A stretch of DNA of 64,000 bases from Pegoplata infirma (taxonomy: Eukaryota; Arthropoda; Insecta; Diptera; Anthomyiidae): the NCBI GenBank assembly GCA_963921195.1, contig OY992540.1, forward strand, positions 39,703,890 to 39,767,889, given 5' to 3'. A program made the translations under genes and the position numbers. The notes beneath the pieces were generated by a model. It saw only the letters and a program-made list of their open reading frames with translations. It ran no database searches and was not told the origin of the DNA. Shown here in pieces: positions 34,987-46,853 of this stretch (position 1 is the first letter of the stretch; every line of letters starts with the position of its first letter).

Positions 34987-36240
34987 GTTAGTAAAAAATT
35001 GTTGTATACATAAATATACTTACTAAACTTAAAAAAAAAAAAAAATACTTACGTACGTATATAATGAGTATAATTGTGCTTGCTGCATCACTTATTATTA
35101 TTACTTAATATTTATAATAATATTGTGTTGGGGCTGTATAGTAGGTGTCTATTTTTTTGGCATAGAATAAACTAATAATAATAATAATACTATCTACATA
35201 ATAAATACTAAAAACAAAATAAGAACGCTTTCAAATGTTAAATTAAATATTAATGGTATAAATTTAGGAATTTGATTGAAATTCATTGATTGAGTTTAAG
35301 AACTTAACATATAGAAAAATGTATACATATTAAAAGTTGTGCAACCCGCTTTTCAAAAAAAAAATAACAAAAAAAAAGTATTAAAAAAATACGCTAAAAT
35401 ATCCCTTTTTTAAACATGATAGAATTCAGAATCCATACTTATTTAAAACACAAAAAATTGAATATGAACAAATTTTTTGAAAATTTTTTACAGACTATCA
35501 TTATGGCGTGGAATATCTAGTGTGATGAAGGTAACATCCTAAAAACCAAGAACAATATTAAAATTATATAAATTAAAAAATAAGTAAATATGTATTATAT
35601 ATTACAAAAATTTAAGAAAATAACGGGTTAAGTACAAAAATTTATATTTAATTGAGTATTAATTATAAAATGTCATTATTTATTTTTTTATTGAAATTTA
35701 GGATTAATTATTGAATTATTTTGATATTTAGGATTAATTAAGAATAACATTTTTGTTAACAGTGATGCCAATTATTATAAGAAACCACCAATAAATCATT
35801 ACCAAATATTACCAAAATCACTGTAAATAACAAAAATGTTTGTATAATCGCTTAATTGGTATCACATCAGACAGAAAATCCCGACCAAAACTACAAAACA
35901 ATGCAATAACACTTTTTGTTTTACAGTAGCAGTAAAAAAAAAATCGTAATCCATCGTTTTCCACTCCATGATTTCTGTTTGTTACCAACCCTTAGTAGGA
36001 CTTTTTAATTCTGAAAAATTTTCGCTTTTAGAAAAATAAAATAAAGATTCATACCTAACGGAGAATTTTAAAGAATTGAAATTGGAAATTGACAACATCC
36101 GAAAAATAAAATTTTCACAAAAATCAGGAGTATCCCCTACTCAATTTATCTTTGGAGCTATCTAAGTTTCGCGGATTTCAAGGAATTTGAATTTTTAGCA
36201 ATATTTTTTTTATATTTTTTACAAAAATACCCCTCTTCAA
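34987..36240 (+). other. intron, no feature recognised
   Basis: AT-rich DNA with small ATT and AATA microsatellites (for example TAATAATAATAATAC near 35172). No further exon is needed, because exon C joins exon D in phase. Confidence 0.6.
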
Positions 36241-36832
36241 GCAATATTACACAGATAAAAATGAGTTGTTAGACCAAGCACGAAATACACCAGGTTGAGC
36301 ATTATTTTAATTAAAAGGCAGCTAATGAAGAAAAATGTTGTATTAAGCACGAAAATTCTAGGTCAGTCATTGACTGTTCCTTGGTTAAGCCAATGCTTGA
36401 TTTGAGTAATTGGTTAATTGATATATTTCTGTTATTTTTGATTAAACCAATGCTTGATTTGAGTGAAGCGGTAATCAATATATAACAGTTTTAGGCTTCT
36501 GTTCTGTCTTTCACAACTTTTCAATTCACATGAAAATTTCCGAATCACATGAAATCAAGTTTAGTGTTTTGTTGATCACGTTTTCATTCGAAGTTGAAAT
36601 CGAATAATTAAAATTTAAAAAATTATAAGGAAAAAAGTGCATTCGTTTTATTTTCACCAAATTTTATTTATGTGAAACAAAACGAAAAATAAATTCGGAT
36701 GTGAATTCTAGAACACCAAAAAAATTCAGAAATTTTCATTTTCACATTTTTTATCTGAATTACTTTTTTTGGAACAGCGGCCTTAGTGTGTTTTCGTCAA
36801 TCTTTTTTTTTTTTGTGCTTAATATTATTTTT

Positions 36833-39690
36833 ATACCCTCCACTCTAGTGATAGAGGGTATATATAAGTTTGTTATTCCGTTTGTAACACATGGAAATAT
36901 TGGTCTAGGACCCCATAAAGTATATATGGGGCATTCCAAGCCAAATCACTCACTTTTAGACCCGAACCCTTTCGATTTATTTTATTTTTGGATATGTTTT
37001 AGTACTTATGAAATGCAACTTGGACACCAATTTTCAGCCTTTTATTTCAAGATGGTGTTGAGTAATCAATTTTTCAAAATGGCGATTTTCTCAAAAAAAA
37101 TTAAAAAATTGAAATTTTTAATTAATTTTGACCATTAAAAATATAGATATTTTAAAAAAAGTTGGACAACGTTTTGTTGGTATTTAAATGTAGTTTAAAA
37201 AATAAAATATGAAAAAATTATTCGAAGTAATTATCACATATTTTTTGACGTTTAAAAATTAAAATCGACTTTTTGGAAAAGTCCGAAACCTTCGATTTTT
37301 TTGTAGAAAACTAAAAAAATTCTACTGTAAATTACGCAACTTTTAAGCTATAAGTCAAGATGTGATCACAATTCTTTCTATTTCTTTTTAAATTTTGAAA
37401 ATTGCACCTTTTATTTTTTGGCTCTGATTTATTTTATATGGTGCTCCAAAAAATATAAATTGGTAGATATTGACCCTACCTTACCCTAGTTATATTCATT
37501 TCGAGGTAAAAATACGTCTCACAAAAATTTAGAACGATCGGAAAGGGGTAAGGCGTTTAGCATGGTCCTTGAAGTTTAAAAAACGGATTACAAGGAAAAA
37601 TATGATTTTTTTTCTATTTTCGCAATATTTTTGGTATTTTAAGTTAAGTTTTATTTCAAGCAATAACAGAATTATGATGTAGAGTAAAATGCCTTTTTAA
37701 TAAGGTACTAAAAACTAAAATCGGTTGAAAATCAGCCAAGTTATTACAACTTCCCCAGGCATCTAGAGTGTGTCATACCGCTTGATTAAAGAATACGAGT
37801 CCCTTTTTTTAAATTTATTGAAATTTTCTACTGTAATAACATTTTTTCATTATTCATGTTTCAGTGTAATATTTTTTTGGTTTTTCCAAATTTTAAAACA
37901 AAAAAAAATTTTTTTTTTTAAAATAGAGATTTCAAAAGGGTGTTGAAAATGCAGGCATTTTTAGCATTAATTTAAAATATGTTAGAAAAACACAATATGA
38001 AAAATACTTGTCATCAAATTACATATGAACTTGAAGAATAAAAAAATGTTATTACAGTAGAAAATTTCAATGAATTTCAAAAATCGGATTGTATTGCTTA
38101 ATCAAATTGTCTGCCATACGTTAGATGACTGGGAAAGTTGTAATAACTTGGCTGATTTTCAACCGATTTTAGTTTTTAGTACCTTATTAGAAAGGCATTT
38201 TACTCTTCATCATAATTCTGTAATTGCTTGAAATAAAACTTAACTTAAAATACCAAAAATATTGCGAAAACAGAAAAAAAATCATATTTTTCCTTGTAAT
38301 CCGTTTTTTAAACTTCAAGGACCATGCTAAACGCCTTACCCCTTTCCGATCGTTCTTAATTTTTGTGAGACGTATTTTTACCTCGAAATGAATATATCTA
38401 GGGTAAGGTAGGGTCAATATCTACCAATTTATTTTTTTTTTTGAGCTCCATATAAAATAAATCAAAGCCAAAAAATAAAAGGTGCAATTTTTAAAATTTA
38501 AAAAGAAATAGAAAGAATTGTGATCACATCTCGAATTATGGCTTAAAAGTTGCGTAATTTAGAATAGAATTTTTTTAGTTTTTTACAAAAAAATCGAAGG
38601 TTTCGGACTTTTTCAAAAAGTTGATTTTAATTTTTAAACGTCAAAAAATATGTGATAATTACTTCAAATAATTTTTTCATATTTTTTTCTAAAACTACAT
38701 TTAAATACCAACAAAATGTTGTCCAACTTTTTTTAAAATATCTATATTTTTTAATGGTCAAAATTAATTAAAAATTTCAACTTTTGAATTTTTTTGAGAA
38801 AATCGCCATTTTGAAAAATTGATTACTCAACACCATCTTGAAATAAAAGGCTGAAAATTGGTGTCCGAGTTGCATTTAATAAGTACTAAAACATATCCAA
38901 AAATAAAATAAATCGAAAGGGATCCGGTCTAAAAGTGAGTGATTTGGCTTGGAATGCCCCATATATTCATGATCCTCGATCGATTTTAAGTCGATCTAGC
39001 GATGTCCGTCCGTCTTTCCGTCCGTCCGTCTGTCTGAATATATTCATGATCCCCGATCGATTTTAAGTCGATCTAGCGATGTCCGTCAGTCCGTCTGTCT
39101 GTCTGTCCGTTAAAAAAACACGCTAACTTTTGAAAGACTTTACAGAGGCTACTGAAGTTTGACATATATGTTTGCCATTTACTGGGTCAGGTTGGTATTG
39201 CAATCCAGCCAAATTTTGATTTGACCCCTGACTTTCAGATTGGTTTCATCTTAAATGCCACGCGTTAAACAAGTTTTAAAAGCATTGGTGGCAACATAAC
39301 AATGCTTTTCAAACTTGTTATGTTACCATGTTTTATGTTTTAAAAGCATTGGTAACTTAAAAATTACACTCAAAAAAAATTTTACACTCAAAAAAAAAAT
39401 TTACACAAAAAAAATTAAGTTTTTTTTATCAAAAATTACAATATTTTGTGTACATACGTACGTGCATTCACTCAGAAATATTTTTACAGTATAAAAAACA
39501 TTACACTCGAAACAAGTTTTTCGCTAAAAAAAAATTAGTAATTTTTTTTTTTTTAAATGACAAAAAAATAGTTTTTTACACAAAATAAAATATTTCAAAT
39601 CAAAATTGTAAATTTTTTTCATGTTAAAAAATGTACCCTACTGTGGAGAGTATTCATAGATTCGGCAAAGTCGAATTTAACTTTTCTACT
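36833..39690 (+). repeat. dispersed TACCCTCCACTC repeat, split by a foldback
   Basis: It begins TACCCTCCACTCTAGTGATAG, continues TTCCGTTTGTAACAC, CCCCATAAAGTATATA, and after the insertion TATTCATGATCCTCGATCG, GTCCGTCCGTC, CTTTTGAAAGACTTTACAG, GGTCAGGTTGGTATTGCAA, and ends near ATTCATAGATTCGGC, AAGTCGAATTTAACTTT. The uninterrupted copy at 62704-63505 has the same order, so this family unit is about 800 bp. A short tandem duplication covers ATTCATGATCC...GATGTCCGTC (38964-39090). Non-coding. Confidence 0.8.
36927..38961. mobile_element. 2.0-kb foldback element inserted at TA
   Basis: The ends TGGGGCATTCCAAGCCAAATC and GATTTGGCTTGGAATGCCCCA are perfect inverted repeats of 21 bases. The two arms (36927 to ~37860 and ~38040-38961) are complementary along nearly 0.9 kb, around a centre near 37930. 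The uninterrupted relative at 62768-62790 reads AAAGTATATATATTCATG. Here the flanks add up to one extra TA, so a TA was duplicated on insertion, as for Tc1/mariner-like elements. No transposase is encoded. A degraded relative is at 52904-54672. Confidence 0.85.
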
Positions 39691-40090
39691 TTTTTTTTTC
39701 TTCGCCTTGTGTGCGTGCATGCACTTTTCTATTTGGCGACTAACGAAAACGAAAACAAAAAAACGCAATAGCGTTAATCACATTGTTAGACAAAGCCTAC
39801 TTTGATTAGTTCTTTTGGTTTTTAAATGTCATACTGTGCATTTTTAGATTTGAGCAAATGGTTAATTGATTCAAGTAAAATTTATTGAATGACAATTTAT
39901 AAGCTGAGCAAATATTTAATTGTTTTTTTCTATCGAATATTTTTTTCTGTGTAGGTTTAGTTAAAATGGTAACAAAATTGGGTAATGGCATTTCATTCCT
40001 CTTTCTTTAGATTATTTAAAATCGTTAATACGAAAATCCTTGCTGATCCTGTTTTTGAGTTATTGCAAAATAATTTCACTGTTCGAAAAA
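39691..40090 (+). other. intron sequence with TTTGAGCAAATGGTTAATTGA repeat word
   Basis: The word GATTTGAG(TA/CA)AATTGGTTAATTGAT-like at 39847-39872 is a direct repeat of 36398-36422. The nearby TTTTTTTCTGTGTA (39944-39957) resembles the inverted counterpart of TACACAGATAAAAA at 36249-36263, so a larger element may span 36250-39957 around the dispersed repeat. Its arms are not convincingly inverted. Confidence 0.35.
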
Positions 40091-40094
40091 AACT

Positions 40095-40495
40095 CCCAGT
40101 GGCAACTGCTTCCGATTGATTTTGATCTCCAAATCTGCAATCCAAATCAGCAAACCCAATTTTTCTAGCACATAGGACTTGATTTCATATAAAATAGACC
40201 TCCCGATTCAAAAACTGCAATCCGCATTTTTCTATTATGTTCTGTTTTCGAGATATTCGCGATTTAAAAGTTTTGCACGCGAATATCTCGAACACGAACG
40301 AATATCTCAAAAACGGAACATGTCAGAAAATTTTGGATTGCAGTTTTGGAATCAGAAGGTCCATTTTATATGAAATAAAGTTTTTTTTTTGAAGCAACAG
40401 CGAATGTCTCAAAAACGGTACGCGCTAGAAAAATGTTGATGGCAGATTTGAAAGGTGTTTTTTTTCGGTTGGGGGATCTAAAGGTGTCATCGGGT
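40095..40495. repeat. palindromic repeat around 40280
   Basis: TTTCATATAAAATAGACCTCCCGATTC and AAAACTGCAATCC (40176-40220) are mirrored by GGATTGCAGTTTTGG and TCAGAAGGTCCATTTTATATG (40330-40372). The outer words GATCTCCAAATCTGC and TTTTTCTAGC pair with GCTAGAAAAAT and GCAGATTTG...GGATC. CGAATATCTC words occur three times around the centre. A foldback of about 400 bp, non-coding. Confidence 0.7.
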
Positions 40496-40554
40496 ACACT
40501 TTTTTCTTGCGGTAAATAGCCTTTTTGCACTAAAGTAATACAGTTTTACTATTA

Positions 40555-41108
40555 TTTAAATCAGAGACCATAACAGTTATCAGATTTATTGAAAAAAATC
40601 AAATTTAACTGTTGAAAAATATTTTTTCAAAAATAACAGTTTGAAATGATTTATATAAATATCTGTTCAAAATAACAGAAATAAAAAGCTTTTATTTTTT
40701 ATAAATGTTATTAAAACGCTTTGAGCCTTAAAAAACTCGAGTTATTAAAATAAAACAACAATAAACGCATGCTGAAGAATCCTATTGATATCTAATACTT
40801 CAATCATTGATTTAAAGATATAAACTTTGATTAATTTTTTTAAAAATAACTGTTATAACAGTTATTTACTCAAATAAATATAAAATAAAAGTTATTTTAG
40901 ATTGTTTGACCAAAAAGTTTTTAATAACTGTTATTTTTTACTGTTATTGAAAAAATCAAAAAAAAATAAATGTTATTGCAAATTTTAAAACGGGACATCT
41001 TTAGAAGTCTTTTCATATATAAAATACTAAGTTTGGACAACATTCGTTTCATGATTTTTTTTAAAACAAAAAGACATATATAGCTGTTATATTTTGTCTC
41101 TGATTTAA
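40555..41108. mobile_element. MITE with ATTTAAATCAGAGAC ends
   Basis: TTTAAATCAGAGACCATAACAG (from about 40553) is inverted at CTGTTATATTTTGTCTCTGATTTAAA (ending 41107). The interior is filled with AACAGTTATT / AATAACTGTTAT words in both orientations. Length about 554 bp, without coding capacity. Confidence 0.7.
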
Positions 41109-41179
41109 ATACATTTTCATATCCACACTCAAAAAAGGGGGCGGGCAAAAAAAAAAATTCTAAACCCCTGGGTCCAAGT

Positions 41180-41590
41180 GCAGGATGTCAAACTTGACAA
41201 AAAAAATTTTTATTTGCTCAATAAAAGTATTAGAAACCTTGTAAAAATGGAGTTTTTTATAGGTTGGTTTAGTTCTTCAAGGGGGAAGTTTTTCCCCCCT
41301 GATCCGATTTTGCCCATCTCCGAACTTTTCCAGCGTATGACCATATTCGTGCTAATTTTCAGGTGTCCAGCTCTTTTGTTTTGGACTGTATCGTGTCCAC
41401 CACAGACGGACAAACAGCCATACAGCCAGACAGACGGACGGACGGACATTGCTAGAATATCTTAGAATCGATCACTGAATGTCTTAGAATCGATGCATTA
41501 TGGGGTCCCCAACCCCATATTTCGATGCGTTTCACACGGAATGATAAAGTGAGTATACCCCCATACTGTGGTTGGAGGGTATAAAAATAG
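41180..41590 (-). repeat. dispersed repeat copy, minus orientation
   Basis: Reading the minus strand from 41590: TATACCCTCCAACCACAGTATG, then ATCGATTCTAAGACATTC, GTCCGTCCGTCCGTC, GACACGATACAGTCCAAAAC and CGGGGGGAAAAACTTCCCCC. It matches the copy at 63691-64000 and is distinct from the 'CCACTCTAGTG' subtype at 36833 and 62704. Confidence 0.8.
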
Positions 41591-41829
41591 AAACAAAATC
41601 AACACACAAAAAATTACACTTAAATAAATTTAAATTCAAAAAAAATATGAGATCAAATTTTTTTGAACGTAAGATTTGTCTTCTTGGTATAAAATAATTT
41701 TTTTTTAGTTAAATTTTTTTTGAGTGACACAAACACTGTTTAAGTTATTTTTGAAAAAATCATAAAAGATTACACAGCCCACAAAAAAAAAATCTGAATC
41801 ACAAACTAGACCCACTATTCCTAATGTAT

Positions 41830-42510
41830 TTTGACCATCAGAATGGAATTCTATCGTTGGGTTTTCCGTTTTTTACAAGGAAAGTCCGCAAAGAAGTTCT
41901 ACCCGATTTCTTTGTAAATTTGACTAACAAGGGAAGTCTCCCTAGTGTCACCCGCGGATCTTCATGAAATTTGGATATGTTGTTAAGAACGAAAATAAAT
42001 TCGACACCAATTTTTTTTAGCGGCCCAAATTCATACTTAGGGGGCAAAAAGGAGGGGGTTTTTTCGTTTATCTCCTATATTATGCAAAGAAACCTAGTCA
42101 TGTTACATACCAAATGAAAGATCTTTGGAAAACCTATCTACGTGTGCTAAGAACGAGTCCAAACATGCACAACTTTTCGTTATATTGAGTAAAATACCAA
42201 AATTTTAGGACATTTTTGTTAATAAGTCGAAAAATATTAACTTCTTTGGCTTGTTAGCACCACGAGATAGGTATTTTTAATACCTTTAATTTGATACCAC
42301 ACATGCCTATATTAATTTTGTTTAAATAGGCATAAATCGTAAAAAACTGAAAAGGTCAATTTCCCCCCATACAAATCGACCCCCCTAAAATGAGTTTGGG
42401 CCGCTAAAAAAAAAATACGTATCGAATTAATTTTCGTTCTTAACAACATATCCTAACTTCATGAAGATGGGAGGGTGACACCAGGGAGACTTCCCTTGTA
42501 AGACTGATCC
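41830..42510. repeat. foldback repeat
   Basis: AAGGGAAGTCTCCCTAGTGTCACC, TCTTCATGAAATTTGGATATG, TTGTTAAGAACGAAAAT and TTTTTTTTAGCGGCCCAAA (41929-42030) are mirrored at 42395-42505. The centre is near 42215, with a GATAGG / CCTATCT pair around it. About 680 bp and non-coding; the 69- and 63-codon open frames here are by-products of the arms. Confidence 0.75.
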
Positions 42511-43568
42511 TCCTTTAATCCGGTATTTAATACTATCGGTTATCACATTTTTAAATAACAAAATAGAAGATTTACAATAACTTATAAGTTTCGCATATAT
42601 TGACACTAGTTGCGGCAATTTATTTTTTTTTTTGACAAAATATTTTTAAACATCTGTGGCGGGGAGGAAGGAGTCCTCAAACTGCCCTGCTTTATCAATA
42701 TAGACCGTTATTTAAATTGAAGTTTTCAAATAATTTTTTTATAAGGTTATATTTAAAACATTTGCTGTATTTTTTAGTAAATTTTTGACTATATGTAATT
42801 ATTACCCTTAAATTATGCTTTAAAATTACGACAATGGCGCTAAAACACGCTGTGTTTTATATACGACTATTCTTTTTTCGCACCTTAAGGTATGCTTCAG
42901 AAATATGCATTGAATAACTGCTACATAAAAATATTAGAATGACATGGTGAGTCGTAGAAGTCTAAAACTTTGTTGTATTTGAGGTTTATTAAATCCGATT
43001 GAGTGTAAGGTAAAATATAATACAAGAGATTAATGATCACAGCTATTCAAAACTTTTTTTATATAAATTTAATCTTTGGAGTAATTTACTTCGAAATGAA
43101 TTCTAAAAAAATTTTAAGTTTCTTTTTTATACTTTTTAAAATCATAGGTTTTAATTAACAAAATAACCCGTTATTTTCTTAAAACAAATGGGACATTTTA
43201 GTTGATATTATGGTTTAGTAATAATCCATACCAAACAAATATAATTTTGTCAAGCACCAATATTAAAAATTAACGCTTAGCATATTTAGTTTTTAACAAA
43301 AAAATTAAATTGGCTTCAAAAAATAGGCACCTAAAATATATAAAAAAAAAATTGCTCCAATATACTTATTATTTTTATTTTACAAAATTGATCAATATAT
43401 CTCTAATAAATTTGTATGTATTCTTTTTTTATTTCCCCTACCCCACATTTCCTAACCCACCACCAAAAACCTACACCGCCGAAAAAAAATCGAAATCAAA
43501 AAAATATCTAGATCAAATCAACAATTAGCACAATCGCAAAAAACTGCAACAATACATCCGTCTTATAG
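42511..43568 (+). other. intron up to exon D
   Basis: AT-rich sequence with no clear repeat. Near its end are two possible acceptors. AG at 43529-43530 would start CACAATCGC but gives a frame conflict with exon C; AG at 43567-43568 fits phase 2. The second is used here. Confidence 0.55.
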
Positions 43569-43865
43569 CAGTCGTTGTCGACCGCGTGCCGAAGAAGAGT
43601 CAAGATTCTCCTATGGAAGGTACAGACATCCCACTACAACCAGTAGACACCCATCACATCAATCACATTCACCTCATGCTTTTGGCCATCATGCACATCA
43701 TTCGCATGCTCATGGTCATGCTACACACGGTCCACACTCATCGCATCATTCATCGCATACACATTTGCATCAGGACGACGATGGCATCTATGAGAGTGCC
43801 GATCATCATGATCGTCAAATGGTAGATACGCGTATTGATCCACGGGAAGTTCCCGATAGTGAGAG
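43569..43865 (+). CDS. unidentified gene, internal exon D (297 nt, His-rich)
   Basis: Joined to exon C it reads ACSESSQGSRCRPRAEEESR, then FSYGRYRHPTTTSRHPSHQ, a His-rich run (HSPHAFGHHAHHSHAHGHAT and on to SSHHSSHTHLHQ), DDDGIYESADHHDRQ and RIDPREVPDSE. More than 20 histidines in about 45 residues form a low-complexity strip. The acidic tyrosine site DDGIYESAD could be a phosphorylation or adaptor site (inference). The donor is GAGAG/GTATGT, phase 2. The shifted frames over the His repeats also stay open (43586-43825) but lose the DGIYESAD block and do not reach exon E in frame. Confidence 0.85.
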
Positions 43866-44802
43866 GTATGTATATCTCGAGATATAGTTTAAAAAATGAG
43901 ATTTAAAAAAATTAAAAAAACTTTGAAGTAGTAGTTGTTTGGATCAGAAAAAAAAAATTAAATAATTATTTTTATCGTTAAGTACCTACCCCCTTATATA
44001 ATTTTTTTTTTGTTTAAAAAACCTTTTAAAGAGTTTACAAAAAATTAAAATATCATTTAAGCAAAATGATATTTTTCTAAAAACCCGCTACCCCGCTTCC
44101 CCCTAACAAAAAAAACCTCCGATTTAAGTTTAATTAAAATTTAAGTTGCCTTTAAATACGTATGTTGTTATATGTGTGTGAAACGATTTAAATAATTTCG
44201 TCTGTAACTTGTTCTATTTTTTTTTTACATTTATTTTCATACAACAAAATCATGTACATATTAAAACAATCATCCATCATTCATCCATCCATCCATACAA
44301 AAATTCAAATACATTCAATCAACATCTTTTGAAACATCATTTGAAACATCATTTGTGGCATGTACATCTCAAATGATCGTGTGTGCGCTTTGCATGTGCG
44401 CCCGCGCCAATGATATCAATCATTTACATACTCTCGTATCAATGTCATTGCATCTTACTCATTAAAAAATCATTTGGTGATTGATCGATTAAACGATCCG
44501 TTTCCGTTTCGTTTTCTACAACACCCACTCGTTATGACTGTTGCGGTGCTGGTTTTTTTTTTCTTTCTCTCTCTTTATAATTAAATTGTTTTTTTCTTAT
44601 CTTTTGTGAATTTTTTTTCTTTGTCTTTCTTTTGACTTTTTGGTGAATTATTTTTTGATGTTCGTTTCCATTATGTTTTTTTTCTCTCTTTTTTGACGTC
44701 TGGTTTATTTTTTTATCATAATATTTCCTTTTTTTGGGATTTTTATTTATTTTTTTGATTTATTTCTTATACATCCGTTTTCATTTTATTTTTTATTTTT
44801 TT
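43866..44802 (+). other. last intron, 5' part
   Basis: AT-rich, with small CATCCATCCAT and CATTTGAAACATCAT direct repeats at 44276-44350, a GC-richer patch at 44385-44410, and a T-rich run leading into the TTTTA array. Confidence 0.6.
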
Positions 44803-46853
44803 ATTTTATTTTATTTTATTTTATTTTATTTTATTTTATTTTATTTTATTTTATTTTATTTTATTTTATTTTATTTTATTTTATTTTATTTTATTTTATT
44901 TTATTTTATTTTATTTTATTTTATTTTATTTTATTTTATTTTATTTTATTTTATTTTATTTTATTTTATTTTATTTTATTTTATTTTATTTTATTTTATT
45001 TTATTTTATTTTATTTTATTTTGTTTTAAATTATTTTATTTTATTTTATTTTATTCTATTTTATTTTATTTTATTTTATTTTATTTTATTTTATTTTATT
45101 TTATTTTATTTTATTTTATTTTATTTTATTTTATTTTATTTTATTTTATTTTATTTTATTTTATTTTATTTTATTTTATTTTATTTTATTTTATTTTATT
45201 TTATTTTATTTTATTTTATTTTATTTTATTTTATTTTATTTTATTTTATTTTATTTTATTTTATTTTATTTTATTTTATTTTATTTTATTTTATTTTATT
45301 TTATTTTATTTTATTTTATTTTATTTTATTTTATTTTATTTTATTTTATTTTATTTTATTTTATTTTATTTTATTTTATTTTATTTTATTTTATTTTATT
45401 TTATTTTATTTTATTTTATTTTATTTTATTTTATTTTATTTTATTTTATTTTATTTTATTTTATTTTATTTTATTTTATTTTATTTTATTTTATTTTATT
45501 TTGTTTTAAATTATTTTATTTTATTTTATTTTATTCTATTTTATTTTATTTTATTTTATTTTATTTTATTTTATTTTATTTTATTTTATTTTATTTTATT
45601 TTATTTTATTTTATTTTATTTTATTTTATTTTATTTTATTTTATTTTATTTTATTTTATTTTATTTTATTTTATTTTATTTTATTTTATTTTATTTTATT
45701 TTATTTTATTTTATTTTATTTTATTTTATTTTATTTTATTTTATTTTATTTTATTTTATTTTATTTTATTTTATTTTATTTTATTTTATTTTATTTTATT
45801 TTATTTTATTTTATTTTATTTTATTTTATTTTATTTTATTTTATTTTATTTTATTTTATTTTATTTTATTTTATTTTATTTTATTTTATTTTATTTTATT
45901 TTATTTTATTTTATTTTATTTTATTTTATTTTATTTTATTTTATTTTATTTTATTTTATTTTATTTTATTTTATTTTATTTTATTTTATTTTATTTTATT
46001 TTATTTTATTTTATTTTATTTTATTTTATTTTATTTTATTTTATTTTATTTTATTTTATTTTATTTTATTTTATTTTATTTTATTTTATTTTATTTTATT
46101 TTATTTTATTTTATTTTATTTTATTTTATTTTATTTTATTTTATTTTATTTTATTTTATTTTATTTTATTTTATTTTATTTTATTTTATTTTATTTTATT
46201 TTATTTTATTTTATTTTATTTTATTTTATTTTATTTTATTTTATTTTATTTTATTTTATTTTATTTTATTTTATTTTATTTTATTTTATTTTATTTTATT
46301 TTATTTTATTTTATTTTATTTTATTTTATTTTATTTTATTTTATTTTATTTTATTTTATTTTATTTTATTTTATTTTATTTTATTTTATTTTATTTTATT
46401 TTATTTTATTTTATTTTATTTTATTTTATTTTATTTTATTTTATTTTATTTTATTTTATTTTATTTTATTTTCGTTTATTTTATTTTATTTTATTTTATT
46501 TTATTTTATTTTATTTTATTTTATTTTATTTTATTTTATTTTATTTTATTTTATTTTATTTTATTTTATTTTATTTTATTTTATTTTATTTTATTTTATT
46601 TTATTTTATTTTATTTTATTTTATTTTATTTTATTTTATTTTATTTTATTTTATTTTATTTTATTTTATTTTATTTTATTTTATTTTATTTTATTTTATT
46701 TTATTTTATTTTATTTTATTTTATTTTATTTTATTTTATTTTATTTTATTTTATTTTATTTTATTTTATTTTATTTTATTTTATTTTATTTTATTTTATT
46801 TTATTTTATTTTATTTTATTTTATTTTATTTTATTTTATTTTATTTTATTTTA
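44803..46853 (+). repeat. (TTTTA)n pentanucleotide array, about 410 units
   Basis: About 2.05 kb of nearly pure TTTTA in the last intron of the host gene. Only three interruptions are seen: TTGTTTTAAATT with TTATTCTATT at 45021-45058, the identical pair exactly 480 bp later at 45501-45538, and TTCGTTTATT at 46471. All six frames' stop patterns let one frame stay open throughout (a repeating FYFIL pentapeptide), which is a by-product of the 15-base period. Confidence 0.97.

Noticed and set aside
36250..39957. A single large element with ACACAGA...TCTGTGT ends
   Set aside because: The ends are short and the interior arms contain direct rather than inverted repeats; the evidence was too weak to annotate as an element.
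43586..43825. 79-codon plus-strand frame over exon D
   Set aside because: A shifted frame of the His-rich repeat; it hits a stop before the exon's donor and cannot join exon E.
43531..43865. Starting exon D at the AG of 43529-43530
   Set aside because: That start would need a different phase than exon C leaves; the AG at 43567-43568 joins in frame and keeps the DGIYESAD block.
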